Assembly (NCBI RefSeq): GCF_014699135.1
Contig: NZ_JACOFT010000006.1
Coordinates: 1-64,000, forward strand
DNA length: 64,000 nucleotides
Direction of reading: 5' to 3'
Origin: Cognatundibacterium aquatile
Lineage (GTDB): Bacteria; Pseudomonadota; Gammaproteobacteria; Burkholderiales; Burkholderiaceae_D
A program made the position numbers and the translations under genes. The number at the start of each line of letters is the position of its first letter. Position 1 is the stretch's first letter. The notes below the pieces were generated by a model. The model worked only from the letters and a program-made list of their open reading frames with translations. It was not told where the DNA came from and made no database searches. Positions 35,926-44,988 of the stretch are shown here, piece by piece.

Positions 35926-37866
35926 ATGTCATCAAATTCACTCTCGTTAACATCAAGACTATCCGAAGCGCGTTGGATCGCGGGGGTCCTGTTTGTACTA
36001 TCCTGTTTTTTATGGGTAGACCAGGAGCGCCTCTCCGTCTTCGTCGTACCAGCGCCGCTCCCGGTACATACCTTTCTAGAGACAGTGACCATCGTTATTT
36101 TTGCTTCGGTGTTTATCGTTTGCTGGAATGCTTTTGGTGAAGTACGTAAAAAAAGTAGTGTGATACTGGCAGTTGCATTTCTCTGCACAGCAATATTGGG
36201 CTTTTTTCATACGCTCACATTTCAAGGTATGCCTGGATTCGAAACCGCAGGAGACATGCATAAATCAATGAGTTTCTGGCTTATTTCTCGATCAATAATC
36301 GCGACAACTTTGCTTGGGCTTGCGTTTGATCCGGAAGACTCAGAAATAAGTCAGATGCAATCGTATGGGGTTTTGAGTGCCGGTTTACTAGCCACGTTAG
36401 GCTGGGGGATTCTGGTTTTTGCATTTCCCAATTTAATTCCGCTGACATTCATTCAGGGAGCCGGTCAGACATCGTTCAAAGTCGCCTGCGAAACCTCGTT
36501 AATTGCAGCACATATCTTAGCTGCAGTTTTATTTTACAGACACGCACTACGCTTCCAGATTGACAAATCTGCAGAGCATTTACATATCGACAGAGTTCCA
36601 CTGTTTCTGGCCACCGTCTTGATGGCAATGTCTGAAGTCTACTTCTCCATCTATGCGGAAACCAGTGATGTCAATGTCGTCATAGGACATACATTTCTAC
36701 TATTTTCCGCGATTGCGATTTACCGCAGCATGGTCGCTGTCAACATCCATACACCTTATGCAAGCCTCGCTGCTTCTACTAATAATCTGGCAAAATCTGC
36801 TGAAGAATTAAAACTGGAACGCCAACGTCTGAGTCGCATGATCGATACTGCAATTGATGGCATCATCACCGTTGACGACAAACAGGAAATCATTCTGGTC
36901 AATCCCGCCGCTGCGTTAATTTTCGGCTATGAAGTAAATGAATTAGTCGGAACATCCCTTAACCGTTTAATTCCGGCACGCCATCGCGAGACGCATAAAA
37001 GTCACGTGCAGCAATTTGGAGAGGCCGGGATCACCCGCCGCAAGATGGGCACCCATTTTGAAGACTTTTATGTCACCGGATGTCGCGCATCAGGTGAGGA
37101 GTTTCCGATCGAGGCATCAATTGCACATCAACTGGAAAACGGAAAACGCTACTACACGGTCATCTTCCGAGACATTACTGACCGAAAAGTCGCAAAAGAG
37201 AAAATGGCAAAGTATCATGAGCAACTCAGCCAGCTCTCAGCAACACTACAATCGATCCGTGAAGAGGAGCGTAAGCACATCGCGCGCGAACTACATGACG
37301 ATCTGGGTCAGCTGCTCGCTGCACTTAGGATGGATTTATCATTACTGCAACGGGATCTGTCATTTCTGGACAGAAATAAACCCACGATCAACAGCATGGA
37401 TCAGTTGATATTGACTGCGATTACTACGCTACGGCGTATCGCCACAGATCTGCGCCCACGCGCACTGGATGAGGGAGGACTGTTCTTCGCGCTACAGACT
37501 TTACAGAGAGATTTCTCTCATCGACATCGCATAAATTGCGAATTGATTGCTGACGAAGATCAACTGACGTTAGACGATGCGCGAAGCACAGCCATTTTCC
37601 GCATTATTCAGGAGTCACTGACCAATGTCGCACGTCACTCTGAAGCAAGCGATGTTCAGATCGAATTTCAACGCTCTCACGCAGAACTTAAATTAAACAT
37701 TAACGACAATGGTAAAGGAATCGTTGAAGAAGATATGGGGAAAACCAGCTCATTCGGCTTGGTAGGCATGAGGGAAAGAATTAAAGCAATGAACGGAGAA
37801 TTTCAGGTTCTGAGCACGCCTGGAGAAGGCACTACTCTGGAAATAAGATTACCGCTGACAGATTAA
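35926..37866 (+). CDS. Membrane sensor histidine kinase with PAS domain (HisKA_3, NarX-like)
   Basis: The 646-residue protein has a membrane sensor of about seven helices in the first ~280 residues, including GFFHTLTFQGMPGFETAG and resembling MASE-type sensors. A PAS domain follows (about 300-420: IDTAIDGIITVDDKQEI). Then comes HisKA_3 with the phospho-acceptor His in HIARELHDDLGQLLAALRMD and an HATPase with NVARHSEAS and SSFGLVGMRERIKAMNGE. This class phosphorylates NarL-type regulators, and one is encoded 2.5 kb upstream (32733-33374). The ligand is unknown; membrane-embedded sensing of redox or a hydrophobic signal is possible. Confidence 0.9.
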   Translation: MSSNSLSLTSRLSEARWIAGVLFVLSCFLWVDQERLSVFVVPAPLPVHTFLETVTIVIFASVFIVCWNAFGEVRKKSSVILAVAFLCTAILGFFHTLTFQGMPGFETAGDMHKSMSFWLISRSIIATTLLGLAFDPEDSEISQMQSYGVLSAGLLATLGWGILVFAFPNLIPLTFIQGAGQTSFKVACETSLIAAHILAAVLFYRHALRFQIDKSAEHLHIDRVPLFLATVLMAMSEVYFSIYAETSDVNVVIGHTFLLFSAIAIYRSMVAVNIHTPYASLAASTNNLAKSAEELKLERQRLSRMIDTAIDGIITVDDKQEIILVNPAAALIFGYEVNELVGTSLNRLIPARHRETHKSHVQQFGEAGITRRKMGTHFEDFYVTGCRASGEEFPIEASIAHQLENGKRYYTVIFRDITDRKVAKEKMAKYHEQLSQLSATLQSIREEERKHIARELHDDLGQLLAALRMDLSLLQRDLSFLDRNKPTINSMDQLILTAITTLRRIATDLRPRALDEGGLFFALQTLQRDFSHRHRINCELIADEDQLTLDDARSTAIFRIIQESLTNVARHSEASDVQIEFQRSHAELKLNINDNGKGIVEEDMGKTSSFGLVGMRERIKAMNGEFQVLSTPGEGTTLEIRLPLTD

Positions 37867-37942
37867 ATATTGTAAAACACATCGTGATGCAAAAAAATAC
37901 GGGATACACTCTGCATATGGCAATATTTTCAAAGGAAAGCTG

Positions 37943-38266
37943 ATGCTATCTTCTATTTTGAGCAATGGACTGTCAGGTATGCGAGCAAATCAGACAGCCT
38001 TAGATGTTTCCAGTCACAATGTAGCGAACGCGGAAACACAAGGCTTCATACCTCAGCAAGCTGCGTTTCAAGAGGCAAGCAATGGTGGTGTGACCGTCAG
38101 CATCAGCCAACAGGGTTTTAAGATGGCAACACAAGAGACCAGCGGCACTGATCTTACGAAAGAGATAGTGCAGTCTATTCAGTACCAAGCTGGATTTGAC
38201 ATCAACGCAAAAATGGTGAAAACCGCTGATGAATTATTAGGAACGCTGATCAATACCAAAGCGTAG
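37943..38266 (+). CDS. Short flagellar rod/hook-like protein
   Basis: The 107-residue protein joins the two conserved ends of axial flagellar proteins. The N-terminal motif is GLSGMRANQTALDVSSHNVANAETQGF and the C-terminal amphipathic helix is SIQYQAGFDINAKMVKTADELLGTLIN, with almost no middle domain. Real rod proteins such as FlgB and FlgC are at least 130 residues. A clear AAAGGAAAG ribosome site precedes the ATG. No other flagellar genes are near; it sits between a sensor kinase and the cbb3 genes. It could be a minor basal-body component or a protein that has left the flagellum. Confidence 0.8.
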   Translation: MLSSILSNGLSGMRANQTALDVSSHNVANAETQGFIPQQAAFQEASNGGVTVSISQQGFKMATQETSGTDLTKEIVQSIQYQAGFDINAKMVKTADELLGTLINTKA

Positions 38267-38295
38267 TCGCCACACTGACTGACACCTAAAAAAAG

Positions 38296-39057
38296 CTAGC
38301 GATCAGGCAAGACACAAAGAAAACCGGGCATCTGCTGCATATCTGAATACCAGAGTCCGATCAATCCTATCCCTATCAGTACAAATGCGCCGATGTATTT
38401 CAATACCGAAGGCACCCTGACCTTACTGACAGCATTAAATATGCCCTGACTCAACAACAGATGTGGCATTGCACTCAAACCGAATAACAACATCAGTATT
38501 GCACCCGAAAATGCATCTCCCGATAGCAAAGCAAAAGGTGCCATCCCCCAAAGTAACCCACAAGGCAGACATCCCCAAGCCATACCGACAAAGAACGGAT
38601 ATTCAATACTTTGCTTTAGCGGCGGGGCAAAAAAAAACAATGCTTGCTGTAGGCGCGAAAAATAAGGACTCAGAGCGTTTACGTGAAAACGAAACCCGAT
38701 AACTTTGAGTCCCAGAATAATCAGCGCAAGATTACCAATGACAAACAAAATCTGATGAACCGGAAAGTAAGGTTTCAAAATCATGCCTGCACTTCCCAAA
38801 CCACCAAACACTCCACCAATCATCATATATGTGGAAAGTCTGCCGGCCTGTAGCAAAGCCTGAAAACGAATACCACTTGTTACCGAGACTAGCGACTGCC
38901 TTTCAGTATCATCACTCCGGCTGATAGGAATCACTTTTCTTCCATTGCTCCCGGTACGACTAAGCATGGAAGAAATACCACCGCACATACCTACACAATG
39001 CACCCCTCCCGCGATACCGGCGGTTACAGCAGCAAGTATCAGGGGCAGAGTCAGCAT
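38296..39057 (-). CDS. SafE/DsbD_2-type membrane protein linked to cbb3 oxidase
   Basis: The 253-residue protein has about six membrane helices and the family motif GGVHCVGMCGGISS near residue 20, with LPCGLLWGMAPFALLSG later. Such proteins (often labelled sulfite exporter TauE/SafE, PF13386) recur next to cbb3 oxidase genes and are suspected of handling copper or thiols for assembly. The substrate is unknown. It is downstream of, and in the same direction as, the cco genes. An 8-bp inverted repeat lies 26 bp before its start. Confidence 0.85.
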   Translation of the reverse strand: MLTLPLILAAVTAGIAGGVHCVGMCGGISSMLSRTGSNGRKVIPISRSDDTERQSLVSVTSGIRFQALLQAGRLSTYMMIGGVFGGLGSAGMILKPYFPVHQILFVIGNLALIILGLKVIGFRFHVNALSPYFSRLQQALFFFAPPLKQSIEYPFFVGMAWGCLPCGLLWGMAPFALLSGDAFSGAILMLLFGLSAMPHLLLSQGIFNAVSKVRVPSVLKYIGAFVLIGIGLIGLWYSDMQQMPGFLCVLPDR

Positions 39058-39082
39058 AGTAATAATATAAATCGGGATGAAC

Positions 39083-39105
39083 GCGAGATAATAAATATAT
39101 CTCGC
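39083..39105. repeat. Inverted repeat upstream of the SafE-type gene
   Basis: GCGAGATA and TATCTCGC flank an AT-only seven-base centre, 26-48 bp before the gene start. There is no T-run. It could be an operator. Confidence 0.4.
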
Positions 39106-39200
39106 TTAAGAGATGAAACTGACACGCATTGCGCAGTAGTATTCAAGAGCTACACACCGATTGAATAAAGATGTATAGCAGACTGGCGTCTGAAACCTGG

Positions 39201-39458
39201 CTAATGAGCCTTCTGTACTAGTAAAGCAGTCAAACCGCTGGAGAGAATGCCTAACAGCCAGAACATGAAAAAACCTATTGTGTACACGCCCGTAAGATGC
39301 AACTGCAAACGCTGATCAAATATAATCAACTCCATAGGATCAACGAGACTAAAAAACAATCCTGTTGCAGCACATGCCATTAGAAATGCGGGCCACAACA
39401 CTATCATCAACATTGGCCGTAAATAAGCTTTGCTGTGAGCTGAATTCTGATGTTCCAA
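39201..39458 (-). CDS. Small two-helix membrane protein of the cco cluster
   Basis: The 85-residue protein has two predicted membrane helices (about 15-37 and 55-78: GVYTIGFFMFWLLGILSSGL). It has no recognised catalytic motif. It lies 58 bp after ccoH in the same direction and is probably co-transcribed, suggesting a role in cbb3 oxidase assembly or stability. The family is not named here because none was recognised with certainty. Confidence 0.7.
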   Translation of the reverse strand: MEHQNSAHSKAYLRPMLMIVLWPAFLMACAATGLFFSLVDPMELIIFDQRLQLHLTGVYTIGFFMFWLLGILSSGLTALLVQKAH

Positions 39459-39516
39459 TCTCGTCCCCTTTAGTGATTATTCAACTGATCAGTCAACAAA
39501 TCATAGGGATGCGCAA

Positions 39517-40062
39517 TTATTTTGCCATACCTAATTGCGCGACCTTTTGCTCTGGTTCAAACCAATCCCCGGTCAGTCGCCAATCAGTCGTTTCTAATTT
39601 AATGTGAAACAATTTAACAGAGCTTGAAAAAATACTCGAGACTAACTTTAAGTCACCCTCATAAATCCCAGGGCTAACTTGCACCATAGGTAAGCGATGA
39701 ACGACTTCGTTTACAGATGTCGCACCTTCAGCGGCATTAGCAAGACTCAGCTTCACAGTGTCAGGTAACAAACCGTCACCTTTCAACTGCATACGAAGTT
39801 TTCCAGAGGACACGTCGAGACTCAGCGTTGCACCTAAATGCAATTCTCTTGATTTCGCATCACGCTGAATATCTTTATTGATCATTAAGCCTTGCTTGTA
39901 ATAATCTTCAGCAACCACCTTATCTGCTCCACGAAATGCAATGGCACCAGTAAAAATACTCGCACAAACAACGATTGCAGGTCCGCCCGCGACTAACAAA
40001 AGCCAAGGTTCTTTGAACCATTTATCTCTTTTTTTTGAAATCAGGATTGCATCCATAACCAC
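39517..40062 (-). CDS. ccoH: FixH/CcoH cbb3 oxidase assembly protein
   Basis: The 181-residue protein has one N-terminal membrane helix (PWLLLVAGGPAIVVCASIFTG) and the FixH motif ADKVVAEDYYKQGLMINKDIQRD. A periplasmic beta-rich domain follows. FixH proteins are needed for assembly or stability of cbb3 oxidase and copper delivery. It starts 3 bp after ccoG. Confidence 0.93.
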   Translation of the reverse strand: MVMDAILISKKRDKWFKEPWLLLVAGGPAIVVCASIFTGAIAFRGADKVVAEDYYKQGLMINKDIQRDAKSRELHLGATLSLDVSSGKLRMQLKGDGLLPDTVKLSLANAAEGATSVNEVVHRLPMVQVSPGIYEGDLKLVSSIFSSSVKLFHIKLETTDWRLTGDWFEPEQKVAQLGMAK

Positions 40063-40065
40063 TCC

Positions 40066-41478
40066 TTAGCGGGGAACAATAAACACAGCTTTTTCAGTGA
40101 CGGAAACATCAGGCGCATCGAGATCTTTAACGACAAAACGAATTCGATTGGATCCTGTCTGTAGAACATTCGCCGGAACTCGTACACGCACCGGAAAAGC
40201 TTTTGCTGCGGCAGATTTAACGTCGATATCAACATTATTCAAAATTGTTGCGCCCTTAACACCCTGAATTTCTACCGAATACCTGCGTGCAGATTCCTGC
40301 GTATTCATGACTTGCAGGCGGTAGACATTTTCTATCTCGCCATTTTCAGTGATTTTTGGCATACCACGATCACGAATCACATCCACTTTTAATGGTACGT
40401 GATAGACCAGAGAAACTGCTGCGACTATGATAATTAATCCTAAAATACCGCTGTAAACCAAGGTACGTAAGCGGAATACCCGTTTCCACATCGCCTTGTT
40501 ATCTAACTTGCGTGTCAGTGCATGTTCAGTTGTATAGCGGATCAATCCACGCTCATAACCCATTTTATCCATGACCTGATCACAACCATCAATACACAAA
40601 CCACAAGCAATACACTCGTATTGCAAGCCGTTACGAATATCAATTCCAGTCGGGCAAACCTGAACACAGATACCACAATCAACACAAGAGCCCAGACCAG
40701 CAGCTTTAAAATCAACCTTCTTATTGCGCGAACCACGTGGTTCACCGCGCTCGGTATCGTAAGTCACAATCAATGTGTCTTTATCGAACATTGCGCTTTG
40801 GAAGCGTGCATAAGGACACATGTATTTGCAGACCTGCTCACGCATCCAGCCTGCGTTGCCGTAGGTGGCAAAACCATAAAAAAGGAACCAGAATGTTTCC
40901 CAGGGGCCCAAGGTAAAGGATCCGACAGAAATAGCTAATTCACGTATTGGCGTGAAATATCCAACAAAGGTAAAACCCGTCCACAAGCTTAAAATCAGCC
41001 ATAAAAAGTGTTTAACGAATTTTAAAGAGAATTTGCGAGCAGTTAATGGACCTGTATCAAGTTTGATACGCGCATTACGGTCACCTTCAACCTTGCGCTC
41101 TATCCATAAAAAGATTTCGGTGTATACCGTTTGCGGGCAGGCGTAGCCACAAAATAAACGTCCCGCAACTGCTGTAAATAAAAACAAGGACAACGCTGAG
41201 ATTACCAGCAACACCGCGAGATAAATAAAATCCTGCGGCCAGAAAACAATTCCAAATATGTAAAACTTACGTGCAACCAGATCGAACAATACCGCTTGTC
41301 TCTCATTCCAGTTGAGCCAGGCAGTACCGTAAAACAGTAACTGTGTAAAAGCCACCATTACCCAGCGCCAGGATGCAAACCAGCCCTTTTGTGTACGAGG
41401 ATAAACTTTCTTACGTTCCTCAAACAGAGCCAGCTCTACTTCATCCATCGGCACCGGAGTAATGGGGATATGCTTCAT
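40066..41478 (-). CDS. ccoG: Cytochrome c oxidase accessory protein CcoG (polyferredoxin)
   Basis: The 470-residue protein has about five membrane helices. A cytoplasmic double 4Fe-4S cluster region follows (CVDCGICVQVCPTGIDI and CIACGLCIDGC), with an upstream GRLFCGYACPQ motif, and the C-terminal domain is immunoglobulin-like. CcoG reduces Cu(II) for cbb3 oxidase assembly, as known for this family. It follows ccoP by 42 bp in the operon. Confidence 0.96.
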   Translation of the reverse strand: MKHIPITPVPMDEVELALFEERKKVYPRTQKGWFASWRWVMVAFTQLLFYGTAWLNWNERQAVLFDLVARKFYIFGIVFWPQDFIYLAVLLVISALSLFLFTAVAGRLFCGYACPQTVYTEIFLWIERKVEGDRNARIKLDTGPLTARKFSLKFVKHFLWLILSLWTGFTFVGYFTPIRELAISVGSFTLGPWETFWFLFYGFATYGNAGWMREQVCKYMCPYARFQSAMFDKDTLIVTYDTERGEPRGSRNKKVDFKAAGLGSCVDCGICVQVCPTGIDIRNGLQYECIACGLCIDGCDQVMDKMGYERGLIRYTTEHALTRKLDNKAMWKRVFRLRTLVYSGILGLIIIVAAVSLVYHVPLKVDVIRDRGMPKITENGEIENVYRLQVMNTQESARRYSVEIQGVKGATILNNVDIDVKSAAAKAFPVRVRVPANVLQTGSNRIRFVVKDLDAPDVSVTEKAVFIVPR

Positions 41479-41520
41479 TTTAAAACTTCGTCTTTCTTAT
41501 TTAAACAAATGCTCTTACGC

Positions 41521-42528
41521 TTATTTTACGGCGTTATCCGCAGCAGGTACAACAGCGGTAGCAATTTGCTTGATGCTCTTAGCTTCAGAATCAGATACTT
41601 TCCCTGCTTCTGTATTGTTTGACAGCCCCCAGACATACGCTGCTAACAGATGAATTTTTCCTTCTGTAAGTATAGTCTTATGTGCAGGCATCTGGTTAGT
41701 GCGGCCTTTATTGATCGTTTCCATTACGGTATCGATACTGCCACCATACAACCAGATTTTATCTGTCAGATTCGGCGCACCCAAAGCCTGATTTCCCTTA
41801 CCATCAGCACCATGACATGCTGCGCAAGCGGCAAACTTTGGCTTACCTATCGCTGCTTTGATAGGATCGTGTGCAGAATTAGACAAACTCAATACATAGT
41901 TAGCAACGTTACGAACATCATCATCGCTACCAATTGCTGCACCCATTGGTGGCATCATGCCGTTACGACCATGAGTGATGGTAGTCTTGATGACTTCAGG
42001 ATCGCCACCATACAGCCAGTCGCTATCTGTCAGATTTGGATAACCTTTACCGCCTTGGGCATCAGATCCATGGCATTGCGCACAAGTGTTCAGGAAAAGG
42101 CGCTGACCAATTTCACGTGCTTGCGGATCTTTCGCGACATCCTTGATATCCATTGCCAGGTACTTATTGAAAATCGGACCGTATTGCGCCTCACCATCTT
42201 TCATTTCTTTTTCATAAGCACCAACCTGGCTCCAGCCGAACGATCCTTGATTTCCACCAAAACCTGGGTAGACAATCAAATAGCCCACGCTGAAAATGAT
42301 CGTCAGATAGAACAACCATTTCCACCATTGCGGAAGCGGGTTGTTTTGCTCCATCAGAGTACCATCCCACACGTGACCAGTGGTTTCTGCTGGCAAAGGC
42401 TTACCATCAGCACCAACCTTCACTTTCACTTTTGACTGCGACCATAACAGCACAACGCAAAAGACCATGCCGAGAGCCACGATGGTGGCGATACCTATGC
42501 CCCACCATTCATTAAAAAAATCTGCCAT
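41521..42528 (-). CDS. ccoP: cbb3 oxidase diheme subunit CcoP
   Basis: The 335-residue protein has two N-terminal membrane helices and two cytochrome c domains with CAQCHG and CAACHG heme sites. The methionine ligand regions GMMPPMG and NQMPAHK are present. It passes electrons from soluble cytochromes to CcoO. A low-complexity tail follows the second domain. It starts 2 bp after the ccoQ stop. Confidence 0.97.
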   Translation of the reverse strand: MADFFNEWWGIGIATIVALGMVFCVVLLWSQSKVKVKVGADGKPLPAETTGHVWDGTLMEQNNPLPQWWKWLFYLTIIFSVGYLIVYPGFGGNQGSFGWSQVGAYEKEMKDGEAQYGPIFNKYLAMDIKDVAKDPQAREIGQRLFLNTCAQCHGSDAQGGKGYPNLTDSDWLYGGDPEVIKTTITHGRNGMMPPMGAAIGSDDDVRNVANYVLSLSNSAHDPIKAAIGKPKFAACAACHGADGKGNQALGAPNLTDKIWLYGGSIDTVMETINKGRTNQMPAHKTILTEGKIHLLAAYVWGLSNNTEAGKVSDSEAKSIKQIATAVVPAADNAVK

Positions 42529-42530
42529 GA

Positions 42531-42677
42531 CTATTTTCCATTCTCATTATCAATTGGCAAGCGAGCCAGTTTTTCGAAGCGCTCCTTGTTACCGGAACTA
42601 AACGCCCAGTAGACGATGCCCAGAAATACAAACAGGCTAATCAACGTCACCACACTGCTCAGGATCGTGAAATTCAT
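42531..42677 (-). CDS. ccoQ: cbb3 oxidase subunit CcoQ
   Basis: This 48-residue gene begins MNFTILSSVVTLISLFVFLG and continues IVYWAFSSGNKERFEKLARL. It has one membrane helix followed by the CcoQ/FixQ pattern Y-W-A-F-x-x-x-x-K-x-R-F-E. CcoQ stabilises the assembled complex. It lies between ccoO (41 bp upstream) and ccoP (2 bp downstream), as in other ccoNOQP operons. Confidence 0.93.
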   Translation of the reverse strand: MNFTILSSVVTLISLFVFLGIVYWAFSSGNKERFEKLARLPIDNENGK

Positions 42678-42718
42678 AATTTACCCTTTCAAAAAGTGAT
42701 AACCCAAGGAGCCACTCT

Positions 42719-43336
42719 TTAGTTTTTATTTTTAATCGCTGTTCCAAGAACCTGCAGATATGCAATCAAAGCATCTTGCTCCGATTTATTTGCCAGTTCT
42801 GCCGGACCTGCTTTGATTTGCTCTTCAGTGTATGGAACACCTAAAGTTTTCATCGCATTCAGTTTTGGAACAATGCTATTTGGATCCAGCGGTGTTTTTG
42901 CCAACCATGGATAAGCAGGCATATTCGATTCAACAACAACTGAGCGAGGATCATTTAAGTGATCACGATGCCAGTTATCACTGTAACGACCACCGACACG
43001 TGCCAGATCAGGACCAGTACGCTTACTACCCCATTGGAAAGGATGGTCGTAGACAGACTCGCCCGCAACGGAATAGTGACCATAGCGCTCAGTTTCAGCA
43101 CGGAAAGGACGAATCATCTGTGAATGGCAGCCGTAGCAACCTTCACGCAGATAAATATCACGCCCCGCCAATTGCAATGGCGTGTAAGGCTGCATTCCCT
43201 GAACAGGTTGCGTTGTCGATTTCTGAAAAAACAGCGGAACAATTTCAACCAGACCACCAAAGCTGATCGTCAGAATGGTCAGCACCAGCAGCAAGCCTAC
43301 GTTACGCTCAATCAGATCATGAGTAAAATTACGCAT
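42719..43336 (-). CDS. ccoO: cbb3 oxidase monoheme subunit CcoO
   Basis: The 205-residue protein has an N-terminal membrane anchor and a cytochrome c site in [15 protein letters not shown]. The domain contains [11 protein letters not shown] with the Met ligand. It hands electrons from CcoP to CcoN. A TTG at 43339 is in frame, but the ATG at 43336 follows AGGAGAAATTTG, a good ribosome site. Confidence 0.97.
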   Translation of the reverse strand: MRNFTHDLIERNVGLLLVLTILTISFGGLVEIVPLFFQKSTTQPVQGMQPYTPLQLAGRDIYLREGCYGCHSQMIRPFRAETERYGHYSVAGESVYDHPFQWGSKRTGPDLARVGGRYSDNWHRDHLNDPRSVVVESNMPAYPWLAKTPLDPNSIVPKLNAMKTLGVPYTEEQIKAGPAELANKSEQDALIAYLQVLGTAIKNKN

Positions 43337-43354
43337 CAAATTTCTCCTGTTGAT

Positions 43355-44794
43355 TTAAGCATGAGCGGAATTAGCAGACAACGCAGGTATCGCGTTATTT
43401 ACTGGTTTCGCAGCCATCAATGTTTTCGCAACGTTGTATGCCATGATAATCATGCCACTCAGATACATTGCACCACCTGTTAAACGGATGACGTAGTAAG
43501 GGAATGTCGCTTTAACAGACTCAACGAAAGAGTAAGTCAAAGTACCGTCTTCATTTACTGCACGCCACATCAGACCTTGCATCACACCGGCAATCCACAT
43601 AGAAGCGATGTACAAAACAACGCCGATAGTCGCAACCCAGAAATGAATCTCGATCAGACGCTTGCTGTACATTTGTGTCTGTCCAAACAAACGTGGAATC
43701 AGGTAATACAAACTACCGATGGAAATAAAGCCAACCCAACCCAAAGCACCGGAGTGAACGTGACCAACAGTCCAGTCAGTGTAGTGCGACAAGGCATTCA
43801 CAGTTTTGATCGCCATCATAGGACCTTCAAATGTCGACATACCATAGAAGGACAGAGACACGATCAGGAAGCGCAGGATAGGATCTGAACGCAATTTACT
43901 CCAGGCACCAGACAAGGTCATAATACCGTTGACCATACCACCCCATGATGGAGCCAGCAGAATCAGGGAGAACACCATACCGATGGACTGCGCCCAATCA
44001 GGTAATGCCGTGTAGTGCAAATGATGCGGACCCGCCCACATGTAGGTAAAAATCAATGCCCAGAAGTGAACGATCGACAAACGATAGGAGTACACAGGGC
44101 GCTCGATTTGCTTAGGAACGAAGTAATACATCATTCCAAGGAAACCTGCAGTCAGGAAGAAACCAACCGCATTATGACCGTACCACCACTGAACCATCGC
44201 ATCCTGCACACCAGCATAAGCTGAGTAGGACTTAGTCAATGAAACTGGCAATGCAGCACTATTTACGATATGCAACACTGCGACGGCGAGAATGAACGCG
44301 CCGTAAAACCAGTTTGCAACATAAATATGTTCTACTTTACGTTTAGCCAGTGTGCCGAAAAATACAATCGCGTAAGCAACCCAAACGACTGCAATCAGCA
44401 AATCAATTGGCCATTCCAGTTCAGCGTATTCTTTACCCTGAGTAAAACCCAGAGGCAGAGAAACGGCTGCAGCAACGATCACCAGTTGCCAACCCCAGAA
44501 AGTAAATTCAGCCAAACCATCAGAAAACAAGCGTACGTTGGAAGTACGCTGAACTACATAATAAGATGTCGCCATCAGCGCACATCCGCCAAACGCAAAA
44601 ATTACTGCATTAGTATGCAAGGGTCGCAAGCGCCCATAGCTAAGCCAAGGTATCCCTGTTAAAAATTCTGGAAAGGCCAGTTGAGTAGCAATCACCACGC
44701 CCACAAGCATGCCGACTATTCCCCAAACTACAGCCATGACAGAAAATTGGCGTACAACCCGATAGTTGTATGAGTTTTCTTTAGTTATCGTCAT
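43355..44794 (-). CDS. ccoN: cbb3 oxidase catalytic subunit CcoN
   Basis: The 479-residue protein has twelve membrane helices and the conserved heme-copper ligands: His in RPLHTNAV, the Cu-B region [24 protein letters not shown] and the low-/high-spin heme region [10 protein letters not shown]. CcoN reduces oxygen with high affinity and pumps protons at the inner membrane. The ATG at 44794 gives [17 protein letters not shown]; the open frame extends further but crosses its promoter. A perfect FNR box and a matching -10 lie upstream, so it should be switched on at low oxygen. Confidence 0.97.
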   Translation of the reverse strand: MTITKENSYNYRVVRQFSVMAVVWGIVGMLVGVVIATQLAFPEFLTGIPWLSYGRLRPLHTNAVIFAFGGCALMATSYYVVQRTSNVRLFSDGLAEFTFWGWQLVIVAAAVSLPLGFTQGKEYAELEWPIDLLIAVVWVAYAIVFFGTLAKRKVEHIYVANWFYGAFILAVAVLHIVNSAALPVSLTKSYSAYAGVQDAMVQWWYGHNAVGFFLTAGFLGMMYYFVPKQIERPVYSYRLSIVHFWALIFTYMWAGPHHLHYTALPDWAQSIGMVFSLILLAPSWGGMVNGIMTLSGAWSKLRSDPILRFLIVSLSFYGMSTFEGPMMAIKTVNALSHYTDWTVGHVHSGALGWVGFISIGSLYYLIPRLFGQTQMYSKRLIEIHFWVATIGVVLYIASMWIAGVMQGLMWRAVNEDGTLTYSFVESVKATFPYYVIRLTGGAMYLSGMIIMAYNVAKTLMAAKPVNNAIPALSANSAHA

Positions 44795-44817
44795 GATCTC
44801 ACTCTGTTGTAAAAATA

Positions 44818-44866
44818 CACTGAAAGAATAACAACCGCACTGCACAACTACATTGATACATATCAA
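44818..44866 (-). promoter_or_regulatory. FNR-dependent class II promoter of the cco operon
   Basis: TTGAT-ACAT-ATCAA at 44853-44866 is a perfect FNR box. On the minus strand TATTCT (44825-44830) lies at the -10 position such that a start near 44818 puts the box centre at -41.5, the classical activating position. The leader to the ccoN ATG would be about 24 bases. Confidence 0.8.
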
Positions 44867-44944
44867 ATATTACCGGAATCTGCGCCTGCTTCATGCTATT
44901 CGCAACAGCCTCAAGAATAACGCCGATTAACGGTTTGCGCAAAA

Positions 44945-44971
44945 AAAACGGCACCGTTCCGGCGCCGTTTT
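44945..44971. terminator. Intrinsic terminator downstream of ppiD
   Basis: AAAACGGCACC and GGCGCCGTTTT pair over 11 bases with one mismatch, around a five-base loop. It lies 18 bp past the ppiD stop, and the minus strand continues into a T-run. Confidence 0.75.
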
Positions 44972-44988
44972 ATGGTCATCTTTTTTGA

